In this document: in pieces, positions 37,464 through 47,352 of the stretch
Position numbering within the stretch: the first letter of the stretch is position 1
How the letters are laid out: every line of letters starts with the position of its first letter
Source: Streptomyces phaeoluteigriseus
Lineage (GTDB): Bacteria > Actinomycetota > Actinomycetes > Streptomycetales > Streptomycetaceae
DNA length: 64,000 nucleotides
Direction of reading: 5' to 3'
Assembly: GCF_001896135.2 (NCBI RefSeq)
Contig: NZ_MPOH02000006.1
Span: forward strand, 1-64,000
Notes under the pieces: model-generated
Seen by the model: the letters and a program-made list of their open reading frames with translations, nothing else
Database searches by the model: none
Told to the model about the DNA's origin: nothing
Program-made: the position numbers and the translations under genes

Positions 37464-37880
37464 ATGCCGACTCCGCGCACGCGTACGTTCTCGGGCGCCC
37501 CCGTCCTGCTCCTGACCGCCCTCGCCGCCCGTTCCCGGCGCCGACGCCGCGACCGCGGTCCCGGCGACCGAGGGCGGGGCCACCGAGGGCCGGGCGTCGC
37601 CGGTGAGCAGACCAACGCCTTCCTCCACGCGACCAACGCCACCTCGCCGGCCAGGCCGCCAGGACCACGGACTCCGGCCGCGCCCGGCTGATCCGCGACG
37701 GAGTCGACCGGGCCCTCACCGTCGACCCCTGCCGACCGCGCTTCCCCTACCGGGGCACGGACCCCGCGGTGAGCGCGACCACGCCCGACTGCCTTGGCGG
37801 CTCGCCCTGGTGGCCCGGAGGGACGCCGCCTGCTGAACCCTCCTTCCGCGCACGACGAGCCGCCAACAGAAGGGACCGGT
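37464..37880 (+). pseudogene. Possible remnant of a secreted enzyme (signal peptide only recognisable)
   Basis: GGAGGAGAGGGG precedes an ATG at 37464. The translation MPTPRTRTFSGAPVLLLTAL is a typical signal peptide. After LAA the frame becomes Arg-rich nonsense, while the next frame gives a plausible cleavage region, VPGADAATAVPATEGG. Beyond that no frame is convincing, though DGVDRALTVDPCRPRFPYRG occurs later. The CebR-like box sits 70 bp upstream, consistent with a lost glycan-degrading enzyme. The family cannot be named. Confidence 0.35.
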
Positions 37881-39200
37881 GTGATCACCTCCGACTTCCC
37901 CAGGAGAGCGCTGCGTTCGGTACTCGCGGTGCTGGTGCTCCTCCTCGCCGGCGCTCTCCTCGCCGCCCCCACCGTCTCCGCCCGCCCGCAGTCCGCGCCG
38001 ACGGCGGCGATCCCGCCCGCCACCCTCACCGAGGTCACCGGTTTCGGTGCCAACCCCAGCAACCTCCAGATGTACGTGTACGCGCCGGCCGGCGTCACCG
38101 CCCACCCGGCCGTCCTCGTCGCCGTGCACTGGTGCGGCGGCTCGGGACCGGCCATGCACTCCGGCACCGAGTACGCCCGACTCGCCGACCGGTACGGCTT
38201 CCTGATCGTCTATCCGTCCGTGACCCGCAGCAGCAAGTGCTTCGACGTCTCCTCGCCGCAGGCACTCCGGCGCGACGGCGGCAGCGACCCCGTCGGCATC
38301 AAGTCGATGATCGACTGGGTGAGTGCCGCCTACTCCGCCGACCGCACGCGCGTGTTCGCCACCGGCATCTCCTCCGGGGCGATGATGACCAACGTCCTGC
38401 TCGGTGACTATCCCGACGTGTTCGCGGCGGGCGCCGCGTTCTCCGGGGTCCCGTTCGGCTGCTTCGCCACCACGGACGGCTCCGGGTGGAACAGCGCCTG
38501 TTCCGGCGGCACGGTGATCCGTACCCCGCAGCAGTGGGGCGACCTCGTGCGAGGCGCGTACCCCGGCTACACCGGACCCCGGCCGCGCATGCAGCTGTGG
38601 CACGGCACCGAGGACGACGTGCTGCGCCACCCCAACTTCGGCGAGGAGATCAAACAGTGGACCGAGGTGCGGGGGATCGGCCAGACCCCGGCCGCGACCG
38701 ACGAGCCGCAGGCCGGCTGGATCCGCACCCGCTACGGCGCCACCGGTGACCAGGCCCCCGTGGAGGCCATCAGTCTCCAGGGCGTCGGACACAACCTCTA
38801 CGCGTGGGGCATGGCCGACAAGGTGCTCACGTTCTTCGGCCTGGACGCCGGCGGTGACCCGGGACCGGGGCCCCAGCCGGCCGGCGCCTGCAGGGTGACC
38901 GTGTCCACCAGCGCGTGGAGCACCGGCCTGACCGCCTCCGTGACGCTCACCAACACCGGCACCGCCGCGGTGAACGGCTGGCGGCTGGGCTTCTCCCTGC
39001 CCACCGGGCAGACCGTCACCAATGGCTGGGGCGCCACGTACACCCCCGCCGCGGGGACGGTGACGGCCACGAACGCGTCGTACAACGGCACGATCGCGCC
39101 GAACGCGAGCGTCACCCTCGGCTACCAGGCGAGCCATACGGGCGACAGCCGGGCGCCCTCCTCCTTCACGCTCAACGGGACCCAGTACGCGGTGAGTTGA
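37881..39200 (+). CDS. Secreted CE1/PHB-depolymerase-type esterase with CBM2 (acetylxylan esterase-like)
   Basis: A 439-residue protein. The signal peptide is RRALRSVLAVLVLLLAGALL up to about residue 34. The esterase domain has AVLVAVHWCGGSGPAMHSGT, the nucleophile elbow GISSGAMMT (GxSxG), WHGTEDDVLRHPNF with the Asp, and SLQGVGHNLYAWG with the His. After a PGPGPQPAG linker comes a family 2 carbohydrate-binding module (CRVTVSTSAWSTGLTASVTL, NGWRLGFSLPTGQ, FTLNGTQYAVS) for cellulose or xylan. GTG 37881 follows AAGGGA by 7 bases. The CebR-like box upstream suggests induction with cellulose. Acetyl or feruloyl specificity is not determined. Confidence 0.92.
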   Translation: MITSDFPRRALRSVLAVLVLLLAGALLAAPTVSARPQSAPTAAIPPATLTEVTGFGANPSNLQMYVYAPAGVTAHPAVLVAVHWCGGSGPAMHSGTEYARLADRYGFLIVYPSVTRSSKCFDVSSPQALRRDGGSDPVGIKSMIDWVSAAYSADRTRVFATGISSGAMMTNVLLGDYPDVFAAGAAFSGVPFGCFATTDGSGWNSACSGGTVIRTPQQWGDLVRGAYPGYTGPRPRMQLWHGTEDDVLRHPNFGEEIKQWTEVRGIGQTPAATDEPQAGWIRTRYGATGDQAPVEAISLQGVGHNLYAWGMADKVLTFFGLDAGGDPGPGPQPAGACRVTVSTSAWSTGLTASVTLTNTGTAAVNGWRLGFSLPTGQTVTNGWGATYTPAAGTVTATNASYNGTIAPNASVTLGYQASHTGDSRAPSSFTLNGTQYAVS

Positions 39201-39306
39201 CGTCGCCGCCGTGATGCGGCGCGGAAATTCGCGGGCGGGGGAGCGGGCGGGCGAAGTAGCGTCGCCGCGACCGGGGCCCCCGCCCCGGAGTGACGGAGAA
39301 ACAGGT

Positions 39307-39864
39307 ATGACGGCCGACGACGTGGTGAGGCTGTTCGCCGACGAGAGGCGGGTCCGTGTCTTCGCCGCCGTGGCGCTGGGCGCCACGAGCGCCGCGGAGG
39401 TCGCCGAGCGGACAGGTCTGGCGGCGAGGGAGGCGGCCGGCGCGCTGCGTCGGCTGGAGGACCGCGAGATCGTCGTCTCGGACGCCGGCGGGCTCGCCGT
39501 GTCCTACGGCCGCTTCCGCGACCTGGCCCGCGCGGCGGCCGGGTCCGGGCCGCCCGAGGATCACGGCACCGGGGACGAACGGGCCGAGACCGTGCTGCGG
39601 ACGTTCGTCCGCGAGGGCCGGCTGGTGCGGCTGCCCGCCCAGTGGGAACGCAGGAAGCTCGTCCTGCGCCACCTCGCGCAGCGCACCTTCGAGGCCGGCC
39701 GTGAGTACTCCGAACGGGAGGTCGACGACCGGCTGCGCACCTGGTGCGAGGGAGGCGCGGCCGACCATGTCACGCTGCGCCGCTGTCTGGTCGACCTGCA
39801 CCACCTGGACCGGCAGGACGGTGTCTACCGCCGTTCGCCCGAGGACACCGCACTGATCGGCTGA
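39307..39864 (+). CDS. DUF2087 domain protein with N-terminal HTH
   Basis: A 185-residue cytoplasmic protein. Residues 1-65 look like a winged helix (VRLFADERRVRVFAAVALGA, TSAAEVAERTGLAAREAAGA). Residues 100-175 carry the DUF2087 pattern: WERRKLVLRHLAQRTFEAGR, YSEREVDDRLRTW, HVTLRRCLVDLHHLDRQDGV and YRR. Such proteins are probably transcriptional regulators. ATG 39307 follows GGAGAAACAGGT. It is convergent with the OYE gene, 13 bp apart. Confidence 0.85.
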   Translation: MTADDVVRLFADERRVRVFAAVALGATSAAEVAERTGLAAREAAGALRRLEDREIVVSDAGGLAVSYGRFRDLARAAAGSGPPEDHGTGDERAETVLRTFVREGRLVRLPAQWERRKLVLRHLAQRTFEAGREYSEREVDDRLRTWCEGGAADHVTLRRCLVDLHHLDRQDGVYRRSPEDTALIG

Positions 39865-39877
39865 CCGTGCCGGTGGC

Positions 39878-40971
<1,094 letters not shown>

Positions 40972-40994
40972 TCACGGGGCCGGTGGTCGACTCA

Positions 40995-41044
40995 TACGAT
41001 AGGCATCGTAGTACGTCAGGTGTCAAACTACGATAGTTCTCGTA
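40995..41044. promoter_or_regulatory. Two 16-bp near-identical operators (TACGATAG...TCGTA)
   Basis: TACGATAGGCATCGTA (40995-41010) and TACGATAGTTCTCGTA (41029-41044) agree at 13 of 16 positions. Both have inverted TACGA/TCGTA arms and their centres are 34 bp apart. They occupy the promoter region between the OYE and ArsR genes and break the local high GC content. Confidence 0.8.
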
Positions 41045-41075
41045 CAATGGAGTTCCCCGACGGAGTGGAGCCGCC

Positions 41076-41429
41076 GTGACCGCCCCCGCAGTCAGCAGTC
41101 GTGACCTCCCGCATCCGCGGCGCGAGGAGATCCGGCTGGAGGCCGTCCTGCACGCGCTCTCCGATCGGATGCGGCTGCGGATCGTGCGAGAGCTCGCCGC
41201 CGACGGCGACGAGCTGTCCTGTTCGCACTTCGACCTGCCGGTCACCAAGTCGACCACCACGCACCACTTCCGGGTGCTGCGCGAGGCCGGTGTCGTCCGG
41301 CAGGTCTACCGCGGCACGGCCAAGATGAACGGCCTGCGCAAGGACGACCTAGACGACCTCTTCCCGGGGCTTCTCGACGCCGTCCTCGACGCCGCCGCCC
41401 ATGAGTCCCGTCGGCTCCGCGACAGGTGA
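41076..41429 (+). CDS. ArsR family transcriptional regulator
   Basis: The 117-residue protein is a single winged helix: LEAVLHALSDRMRLRIVREL, then the recognition helix KSTTTHHFRVLREAGVVRQV and the wing YRGTAKMNGLRKDD. There is no CxC metal motif in the usual alpha-3 position (one Cys in ELSCSHFDLPV), so it likely senses something else, for example a thiol-reactive electrophile. GTG 41076 follows GGAGTGGAGCC. It probably represses the facing OYE gene and itself through the two 16-bp sites. Its 3' end overlaps the convergent permease by 81 bp. Confidence 0.88.
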   Translation: MTAPAVSSRDLPHPRREEIRLEAVLHALSDRMRLRIVRELAADGDELSCSHFDLPVTKSTTTHHFRVLREAGVVRQVYRGTAKMNGLRKDDLDDLFPGLLDAVLDAAAHESRRLRDR

Positions 41430-42736
41430 ACCGGCCTTCCCCGGAAGGTGGTTGAACAGCAGGTTCAGCACGATCGCGGTCACACAGCCCGCGCTGATGC
41501 CGCTGTTCATCACCGTCTGGAACCAGTGGGGGAACTGCTCGTAGACCGTGGGCACACCCACCGGCAGCACGCCCACCGCCACCGACACCGCGACCACGGT
41601 CAGATTGTGGTTGTCCTTGAAGTCGACCTCGGCCAGCGTCCGCAGGCCGCTCGCCGCGACCGTCCCGAACATCACCAGGCCCGCGCCGCCGAGAACGGGC
41701 GCCGGAACGGCCGCCACCACCGCACCCAGCTTGGGCAGCAGGCCGAGCAGGACCAGGATGCCGCCGGCCGCCGCGACGACCCAGCGGCTGCGCACCCGGG
41801 TCATGCCCACCAGTCCCACGTTCTGCGCGTACGCCGTGTACGGGAAGGTGTTGAAGACGCCGCCCAGAACGGTCGACAGTCCGTCGGCGCGCAGTCCGTC
41901 GGACAGGGCGCGCCGTCGACCCCGCGGCCGGTCATCTCGCCGACCGCGATGAAGTCGCCCGTGGTCTCCGTCATGCACACCAGCGCCACGACCAGCATCG
42001 ATATGATCGCCGACGCCTCGAAGGTCGGCGCCCCGAAGTGGAACGGCGTGCTGATCCCGACCCAGTCCGCGTCGCCGATCCCGCCGAAGTCCGTGAAGCC
42101 GAAGGGCACCGCGACCGCGAGACCCACCACGATGCCGATCAGCACCGCGATCCGGCTCAGGAAGACCGGCGCGAACCGCTGCACCCCCAGTACCACCGCC
42201 AGCACGAACGCGGCGAGCGCGAGGTTCCTCGGCTCCCCGAAGTCCGCGGAACCGGCCCCGCCCGCGGCCCAGTTGCCCGCCACCGGCAGCAGTGAGATGC
42301 CGATGACCAGGATCACGGTGCCGGTGACGAGCGGCGGGAAGAACCTCAGCAGCCGGCCGAACACGGGTGCCAGCAGCACGATCGCCAGCCCGGCCACGAT
42401 CACCGAGCCGTAGATCGCCGGCAGTCCGCCACCCGTCGTCCCGATCAGCACCATCGGCGCCACGGCCGCGAACGTACAGCCCTGCATGATCGGCAGCCGC
42501 ACGCCGAAGCGCCAGAAGCCCACGCACTGGACGAGCGTGGCGATGCCGCACACGAGCAGGTCCGCGGTGATCAGATACGCCAGATCGGCGGGCGACAGCT
42601 TCATCGCGCCGCCCACGATCAGCGGCACGGCCACCGCGCCCGCGTACATCGCGAGCACGTGCTGGAGGCCGAAGACGGCCAACTGCCGTGCGGGTGGCAC
42701 CTCGTCGACGGGATGAACGGACGCGGTCGTGGTCAT
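41349..42736 (-). pseudogene. NCS2-family nucleobase (uracil/xanthine) permease, frameshifted
   Basis: A polytopic protein of about 462 residues with the NCS2 landmarks: FGLQHVLAMYAGAVAVPLIV at the start, QCVGFWRFGVRLPIMQGCTF with the conserved QG, and MTETTGDFIAVGEMTGRGVD (the E/TGD motif of the family). The next frame continues with LSDGLRADGLSTVLGGVFNT, FPYTAYAQNVGLVGMTRVRS and GGAGLVMFGTVAASGLRTL. One base is missing at about 41905-41914. GGAGTG precedes ATG 42736. It imports purines or pyrimidines with H+. The last 81 bp are antisense to the ArsR gene. Confidence 0.88.
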
Positions 42737-42894
42737 CGGCACTCCAGAGCGGCGGGAGACGGGAGGGGGAGGGCGGCTGGGGGCTGCGGGATCCGGACAG
42801 CACGAGACCGTACGAGGCTTGAACAGTTTGTTGATTTCACGGACGTTGCGGCTGTGTGTCTCGTACAACGATCCGGTCGTACCGCCCGGGCGGG

Positions 42895-42939
42895 ACGCTC
42901 AGGCCCGCAACGCTCAGGCCCGCAACGCTCAGGCCCGCT
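42895..42939 (-). repeat. Three 15-bp direct repeats over the reductase stop codon
   Basis: ACGCTCAGGCCCGCA occurs three times head to tail (third copy ends in T). The stop codon of the FprA-like gene (TCA at 42929 on the plus strand) lies in the third copy, so repeat loss or gain would alter only the 3' flank. Confidence 0.85.
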
Positions 42940-44269
42940 CCGCCGCGGACCGCAGCGCAGCCCAGTCCGGCAGCTTCACCAGGCCCCGCCCCAGGGAGGC
43001 GCCCAGTGCCGCCTCGGCCCGCTCGATCGCAAGCCACCCCGCCCATCCGACCGGCTCGGCCCCGGCCTCCCGAAGCGGCGTGAGCGGGTCACCGGGCACT
43101 TCCCGCCGGGCGAGCGCGGGAGAGTCGGCCAGCAGGGACTCCACCGTCTCCTTCGCGCACGGCCGGTTGGTGCCGATGACACCGGTCGGGCCGCGCTTGA
43201 TCCAGCCAGCCACGTACTCGCCCGGCGAGGCACTGCCCTCGCGCAGCACCCGCCCGGCGAGCTGCGGCACCGTGCCCCGCTCCGCGTCGAACGGCAGCCC
43301 CTCCAGCGGCACTCCGCGGTAGCCCACCGACCGCAGCACCAACTCGGCCCCGATGTCCTGGAAGCGGCCGGTGCCCGTCACCCCGCCGTGTCCGTCGGGC
43401 GCGGTCCGCTCGAAGCGCACGGCGCCCACCCGGCCTTCCTCGCCGGCGAGCAGTTCGCCGGGCCGCAGGAAGAAGCGCAGGTGGATGCGGCGCCGCAGAC
43501 CCCGTGACGGCGAGGCCGCCCAGCCCCGCAGCACCTCGACGTTGCGGCGCTGGGCCGCGGGCAGTGCCGACGGGTCGGCGTACGCCGGGTCCAGCGCCAG
43601 TTCCGCCTCGTCGACGAGAACGTCCGTGTCCGGCAGGGTGCCCAGTTCCCGCAGCTCCTTGGTGGTGAAGCGGGCCTGTGCGGGGCCGCGCCGGCCCACC
43701 ATGTGGATGTCGGTCACCTCGCTCGCGGCCAGCGCGGTGAGGGCCGCCTGCGGTATGTCGGTCGGGCTCAGCTCCGCCGCGCCGCGCGCCAGGATGCGGG
43801 TGACGTCCACGGCGACATTGCCCATCCCGACGACGACGGCGGATCGGGCGCCGGCCACGAAGCCGTCGGCCGCGGCGTCCGGATGGGCGCTGTACCAGGC
43901 CACGAACTCCGTCGCCGAGAAGCTGCCGGGCAGGTCCTCGCCGGGGACCCCCAGCCGTCGGTCCGCCGCCGCGCCCACGCAGTACACCACCGCGTGGTAC
44001 AGCTCGCGCAGCCTGGCCACGGGCACCCCGTCCGCCCCGATCCGCACCCCGCCGAGGAACCGCACCCGCTCGTGCTCCAGCACGGTGCGCAGGTTCTGCT
44101 GGAGCGACTTGATCTTCTCGTGGTCGGGGGCGACGCCGTACCGCACGAGCCCGTACGGACACGGCAGCCGGTCGAGGACGTCGACGAGCACCTCGGGGTC
44201 CTGCTGGACGAGACTCTGGGCGGTGTAGACCCCACTCGGCCCGGAGCCGACGACGGCGACACGCAGCAC
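42929..44269 (-). CDS. FprA-like ferredoxin/adrenodoxin NADP reductase
   Basis: A 446-residue flavoprotein. The FAD-binding motif is VAVVGSGPSGVYTAQSLVQQ, followed by LPCPYGLVRYGVAPDHEKIK, the hallmark of adrenodoxin-reductase-type enzymes. The NADP-binding motif is SAVVVGMGNVAVDVTRIL. Near the end GWIKRGPTGVIGTNRPCAKE is also characteristic. It passes electrons from NADPH to ferredoxin, for instance for cytochromes P450. GTG 44269 is chosen for AAGGAG 8 bases upstream. It is single and divergent from the DUF6214 gene. Confidence 0.92.
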   Translation of the reverse strand: MLRVAVVGSGPSGVYTAQSLVQQDPEVLVDVLDRLPCPYGLVRYGVAPDHEKIKSLQQNLRTVLEHERVRFLGGVRIGADGVPVARLRELYHAVVYCVGAAADRRLGVPGEDLPGSFSATEFVAWYSAHPDAAADGFVAGARSAVVVGMGNVAVDVTRILARGAAELSPTDIPQAALTALAASEVTDIHMVGRRGPAQARFTTKELRELGTLPDTDVLVDEAELALDPAYADPSALPAAQRRNVEVLRGWAASPSRGLRRRIHLRFFLRPGELLAGEEGRVGAVRFERTAPDGHGGVTGTGRFQDIGAELVLRSVGYRGVPLEGLPFDAERGTVPQLAGRVLREGSASPGEYVAGWIKRGPTGVIGTNRPCAKETVESLLADSPALARREVPGDPLTPLREAGAEPVGWAGWLAIERAEAALGASLGRGLVKLPDWAALRSAAERA

Positions 44270-44419
44270 GGCCGAACTCCTTACCCCGGAGGGACGCAGG
44301 AGAGCACTGGTGCTCCCAGCATGGCACCGCACGGGCTCCGCTGTCAGGGGGCCGCACGTCCACCGGGCGTGCGTGTCCCTTCGCAGCCGAAGTGATCATG
44401 CGGTTACTTTGCGTGTGTG

Positions 44420-44971
44420 ATGGAAACATCGTTTCTCAATCTCTCCGGCCGCCGCGCCGAGGACGGCACGGTGTCCGTGTGGCCCGCGTGGGAAGTGCGG
44501 GAGGACGGGGAGCCGACGTCCTGGTACACCGTGCGGCTGGCGTTCCCCGACGAGGCGTGCGTCGAGGTGCTGGCGGTCGTCAGCGCGCGGAGCGTCTCGG
44601 TCGAGGACGTCAGGGCCCGGCCGGCGCTCTCCCTGGACGACCTGACCGCGCTCGCGGAGTGGATCGAGGAGCCGCTCTTCGAGCGGTGCGGCAGCGGCCG
44701 GGAGCCACCGTCGCCGGATGGGCTGGATGGGCCGGATGGGCGGCCTATCGCGGCCGGGGCGTCCGGCGCACGGCGGGCCCGGCCCGTCTGGCCGCGCGGG
44801 ACCGAGGGCCGCCGACTGGTCGCGCAGGAGTACCGCGCGGCGCAGGACCACGGTGTCGACCCGGTGCTCGCCGTCATGTGGGCGACCGGGCACAGCCGGC
44901 GCAGATCCCTGAGAATGATCGCGCAAGCACGGGACGCCGGTTTCCTGACGCCCCGTCACGCGCGCCGCTGA
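44420..44971 (+). CDS. DUF6214-like protein
   Basis: A 183-residue cytoplasmic protein: VWPAWEVREDGEPTSWYTVR, RLAFPDEACVEVLAVVSARS, SLDDLTALAEWIEEPLF, then a variable linker (DGLDGPDGRP) and a basic helical tail with AQEYRAAQDHGVDPVLAVMW and RRRSLRMIAQARDAGFL, which looks like a helix-turn-helix. I match it to DUF6214 from memory. ATG 44420 directly follows GTG 44417; either could start. The function is unknown. A hairpin follows. Confidence 0.7.
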   Translation: METSFLNLSGRRAEDGTVSVWPAWEVREDGEPTSWYTVRLAFPDEACVEVLAVVSARSVSVEDVRARPALSLDDLTALAEWIEEPLFERCGSGREPPSPDGLDGPDGRPIAAGASGARRARPVWPRGTEGRRLVAQEYRAAQDHGVDPVLAVMWATGHSRRRSLRMIAQARDAGFLTPRHARR

Positions 44972-44984
44972 GCAGGGCGGCGCG
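44961..44984. terminator. Hairpin between convergent DUF6214 and DUF305 genes
   Basis: CGCGCCGC (44961-44968) pairs with GCGGCGCG (44977-44984) around an 8-base loop. The DUF6214 stop codon lies inside the hairpin, and the DUF305 gene ends 6 bases beyond. Confidence 0.6.
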
Positions 44985-44989
44985 GCCGG

Positions 44990-45649
44990 TCAGAGCATCG
45001 CGCGCATCCGCGTGATCTCCGTCGTCTGCTCCGCGACGACGTCGTCCGCCATCTCCTCGATCCGTACGTTGTTGCCCTGCGCCTTGACGTCCGCGGCCAT
45101 GGTGATGGCGCCCTCGTGGTGAGTGATCATCAAGGTCAGGAACAGCTGGTCGAAAGCCTTGCCGCGCGCCGCCCGCAGCTTCTTCAGCTGTGCCTCGGTC
45201 GCCATCCCGGGCATCCCGGTCGCCGCATGCTCGTGCCCGCCGCCCGTACCGCCGCCGGCGTCGCCGTCCTTGCCGGAGTAGGTCGCGAGCCAGCTCTCCA
45301 TGGCCTGGATCTCCGGGCCCTGCGCGGCGGTGATCCGGGAGGCGAGGGCCTTGAGCTTCGCCGACTCCGCCTGCTTCGGGGCGAGTCCGGTCATCTCCAG
45401 GGCCTGCCGGTGGTGCTCGATCATCATCCGGGCGAAATCGATGTCCGCGGAGTTGGGGGTGTCGTCGTCGACGCGCTGTTCGGCCGCGTCCTGGGCGGAG
45501 AGTGTGCGGTTCGCCTCGCCGGGCTTCCCCGGGGCGATCACCGAGGGCCCGGCGGCCGCGCCCGATCCGGTGTCCGACCCGGAGTCGCAGCCCGTCAGGA
45601 CCAGGGCGGACAGGGCGACGGCGACAAGGGGCGCACGGCGGACGGGCAC
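44990..45649 (-). CDS. DUF305 family lipoprotein
   Basis: A 219-residue protein. The N-terminus RRAPLVAVALSALVLTGCDS has a lipobox (LTGC), so it is a membrane-anchored lipoprotein. Two His-His motifs typical of DUF305, FARMMIEHHRQALEMTGLA and LFLTLMITHHEGAITMA, probably bind metal. A His/Gly-rich insert (GGGTGGGHEHAATGMPGM) lies between them. GTG 45649 is placed 4 bases after GGAGGTC. It is divergent from the secreted LVIVD protein, an arrangement common in Streptomyces, so the two may act together at the cell surface. Confidence 0.9.
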   Translation of the reverse strand: MPVRRAPLVAVALSALVLTGCDSGSDTGSGAAAGPSVIAPGKPGEANRTLSAQDAAEQRVDDDTPNSADIDFARMMIEHHRQALEMTGLAPKQAESAKLKALASRITAAQGPEIQAMESWLATYSGKDGDAGGGTGGGHEHAATGMPGMATEAQLKKLRAARGKAFDQLFLTLMITHHEGAITMAADVKAQGNNVRIEEMADDVVAEQTTEITRMRAML

Positions 45650-45745
45650 AACGACCTCCAGGTGCTGGCGGCTTGGGAAGCGGCCAAGGGTGAGCGGACG
45701 GTCCCGGACCGTCCTGGTACGAGTCTGCGTCCTACTGATCGAAAA

Positions 45746-45760
45746 CATTCATGACGAATG
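45746..45760. promoter_or_regulatory. CATTC-N5-GAATG dyad in the DUF305/LVIVD divergent promoter
   Basis: CATTCATGACGAATG is a 15-bp dyad in the only AT-rich part of the region between the two starts. The surrounding bases AAAACATTC...GAATGCGTT extend the symmetry partly. A regulator cannot be named. Confidence 0.4.
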
Positions 45761-45849
45761 CGTTGCCGACTGTTGATCTGTGCATGATGAAGACGATACT
45801 GCGGGGGACCGTGCACCGTTCCCCGTGTACGGCTACGAGGGAGGACGCA

Positions 45850-47352
45850 GTGATCCTGTTGAACGAATCCCGAACACGACGCAGACGGCTGGGAGTTGTC
45901 GCGGCCTGTGCCGGACTCCTGGCCACGCTGCTGTCGGCGGTACCGGCCGCCGCGACCCCCGACCCGGGGGACGGCCCGGCCGTGGAGCGTGAAGTGTCCC
46001 GGAGCGCGCAGGCCGAGGTGGCCGAGGCGATAGCCGACGGCGAGATACCCGGCCAGGACGAGATCGTCCACTCCGCCAACATCCAGCACATCGCCAACGT
46101 CCCCAAGGACGTGCTGCCCGGCACCAATACGGACCTGGCCTTCCAGGGCAGGTACGCCTTCTCCGGCAACTACGACGGCTTCCGCATCTTCGACATCAGC
46201 AACCCGAAGGCCCCGAAGACCGTCTCCCAGGTGCTCTGCCCCGGCTCGCAGAACGACATCTCCGTCTCCGGGGACCTGCTGTTCCTGTCCACCGACTCCT
46301 CGCGCAGCGACAGCAGTTGCAACAGCACCACGCAGCCGGCGACCGAGAAGTCCTCCTGGGAGGGCATGAAGGTCTTCGACATCAGCGACAAGGCGAACCC
46401 CAAGTACGTCGCCGCCGTCGAGACCGCCTGCGGTTCGCACACCCACACGCTGGTGCCCGAGCGCAAGAACGTCTACGTCTACGTCTCCTCGTACTCGCCC
46501 AACGCGGCCTACCCCGACTGCCAGCCCCCGCACGACGGCATCTCGGTCATCAAGGTGCCGCGCAAGGCGCCGGAGAAGGCCGCGATCGTGAACTTCCCGG
46601 TGCTGTTCCCGGGTGAGGGAGCGGACGGCGGCGGCAACCCGGGCGGGCCCACCAACCCCGGTGTCTCCAAGACGACCGGCTGCCACGACATCACCGTGCT
46701 GCCGGACAAGGACCTGGCGGCCGGAGCCTGCATGGGCGACGGCATCCTGTTCTCGATCGAGGACCCGGAGAACCCGAAGATCATCGACCAGGTCCAGGAC
46801 AACGTGAACTTCGCGTTCTGGCACTCGGCGACCTTCAACCAGAAGGCGAACAAGGTCGTCTTCACCGACGAGCTGGGCGGCGGCGGCGCGGCCACCTGCA
46901 CCGCGGAGATAGGCCCGAACAAGGGTGCCGACGGCATCTACGACATCGTCGGCAAGGGCGACAAGCGCAAGCTCGTCTTCCGCAGCTACTTCAAGATCGA
47001 CCGCCCGCAGGCGCCGACCGAGGTCTGTGTCGCGCACAACGGCTCGCTGATCCCGGTCAAGGGCAAGGACATCATGGTCCAGGCCTGGTACCAGGGCGGC
47101 GTCTCCGTCTGGGACTTCACCGACTCGGCCCACCCGACGGAGATCGCCTACTTCGAGCGCGGCCCGGTCAACACCGAGCGGCTGACGACCGCCGGCCCCT
47201 GGTCGGCGTACTACTACAACGGTTACATCTACTCGAACGACATCGCCAAGGGCTTCGACGTGCTGAAGATCAACGACCGGCGCACGGACCCGGCGAAGTA
47301 CGTGCGACTGCCTGAGCTGAACGTCCAGACGCAACCGGACTACTTCGACTGA
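45850..47352 (+). CDS. Secreted LVIVD-repeat beta-propeller protein
   Basis: A 500-residue protein. The signal peptide includes RRRRLGVVAACAGLLATLLS with cleavage after AAA. Mature repeats read DGFRIFDISNPKAPKTVSQV, SWEGMKVFDISDKANPKYVA, LFSIEDPENPKIIDQVQDNV and GGVSVWDFTDSAHPTEIAYF, the LVIVD/propeller pattern. Cys pairs (CPGSQ, SCNST, ETACGSHTHTLV, GCHDI, CMGDG) suggest disulfides. No catalytic residues were seen. GTG 45850 has GGGAGGA 5 bases upstream. It overlaps the convergent TetR gene by 13 bp at the 3' end. Confidence 0.9.
   Translation: MILLNESRTRRRRLGVVAACAGLLATLLSAVPAAATPDPGDGPAVEREVSRSAQAEVAEAIADGEIPGQDEIVHSANIQHIANVPKDVLPGTNTDLAFQGRYAFSGNYDGFRIFDISNPKAPKTVSQVLCPGSQNDISVSGDLLFLSTDSSRSDSSCNSTTQPATEKSSWEGMKVFDISDKANPKYVAAVETACGSHTHTLVPERKNVYVYVSSYSPNAAYPDCQPPHDGISVIKVPRKAPEKAAIVNFPVLFPGEGADGGGNPGGPTNPGVSKTTGCHDITVLPDKDLAAGACMGDGILFSIEDPENPKIIDQVQDNVNFAFWHSATFNQKANKVVFTDELGGGGAATCTAEIGPNKGADGIYDIVGKGDKRKLVFRSYFKIDRPQAPTEVCVAHNGSLIPVKGKDIMVQAWYQGGVSVWDFTDSAHPTEIAYFERGPVNTERLTTAGPWSAYYYNGYIYSNDIAKGFDVLKINDRRTDPAKYVRLPELNVQTQPDYFD

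Noticed and set aside
44990..45748. Longer DUF305 protein starting at 45748
   Set aside because: The lipoprotein signal starts at GTG 45649 with GGAGGTC upstream; the extension is Arg/Thr-rich and would hide the signal peptide.
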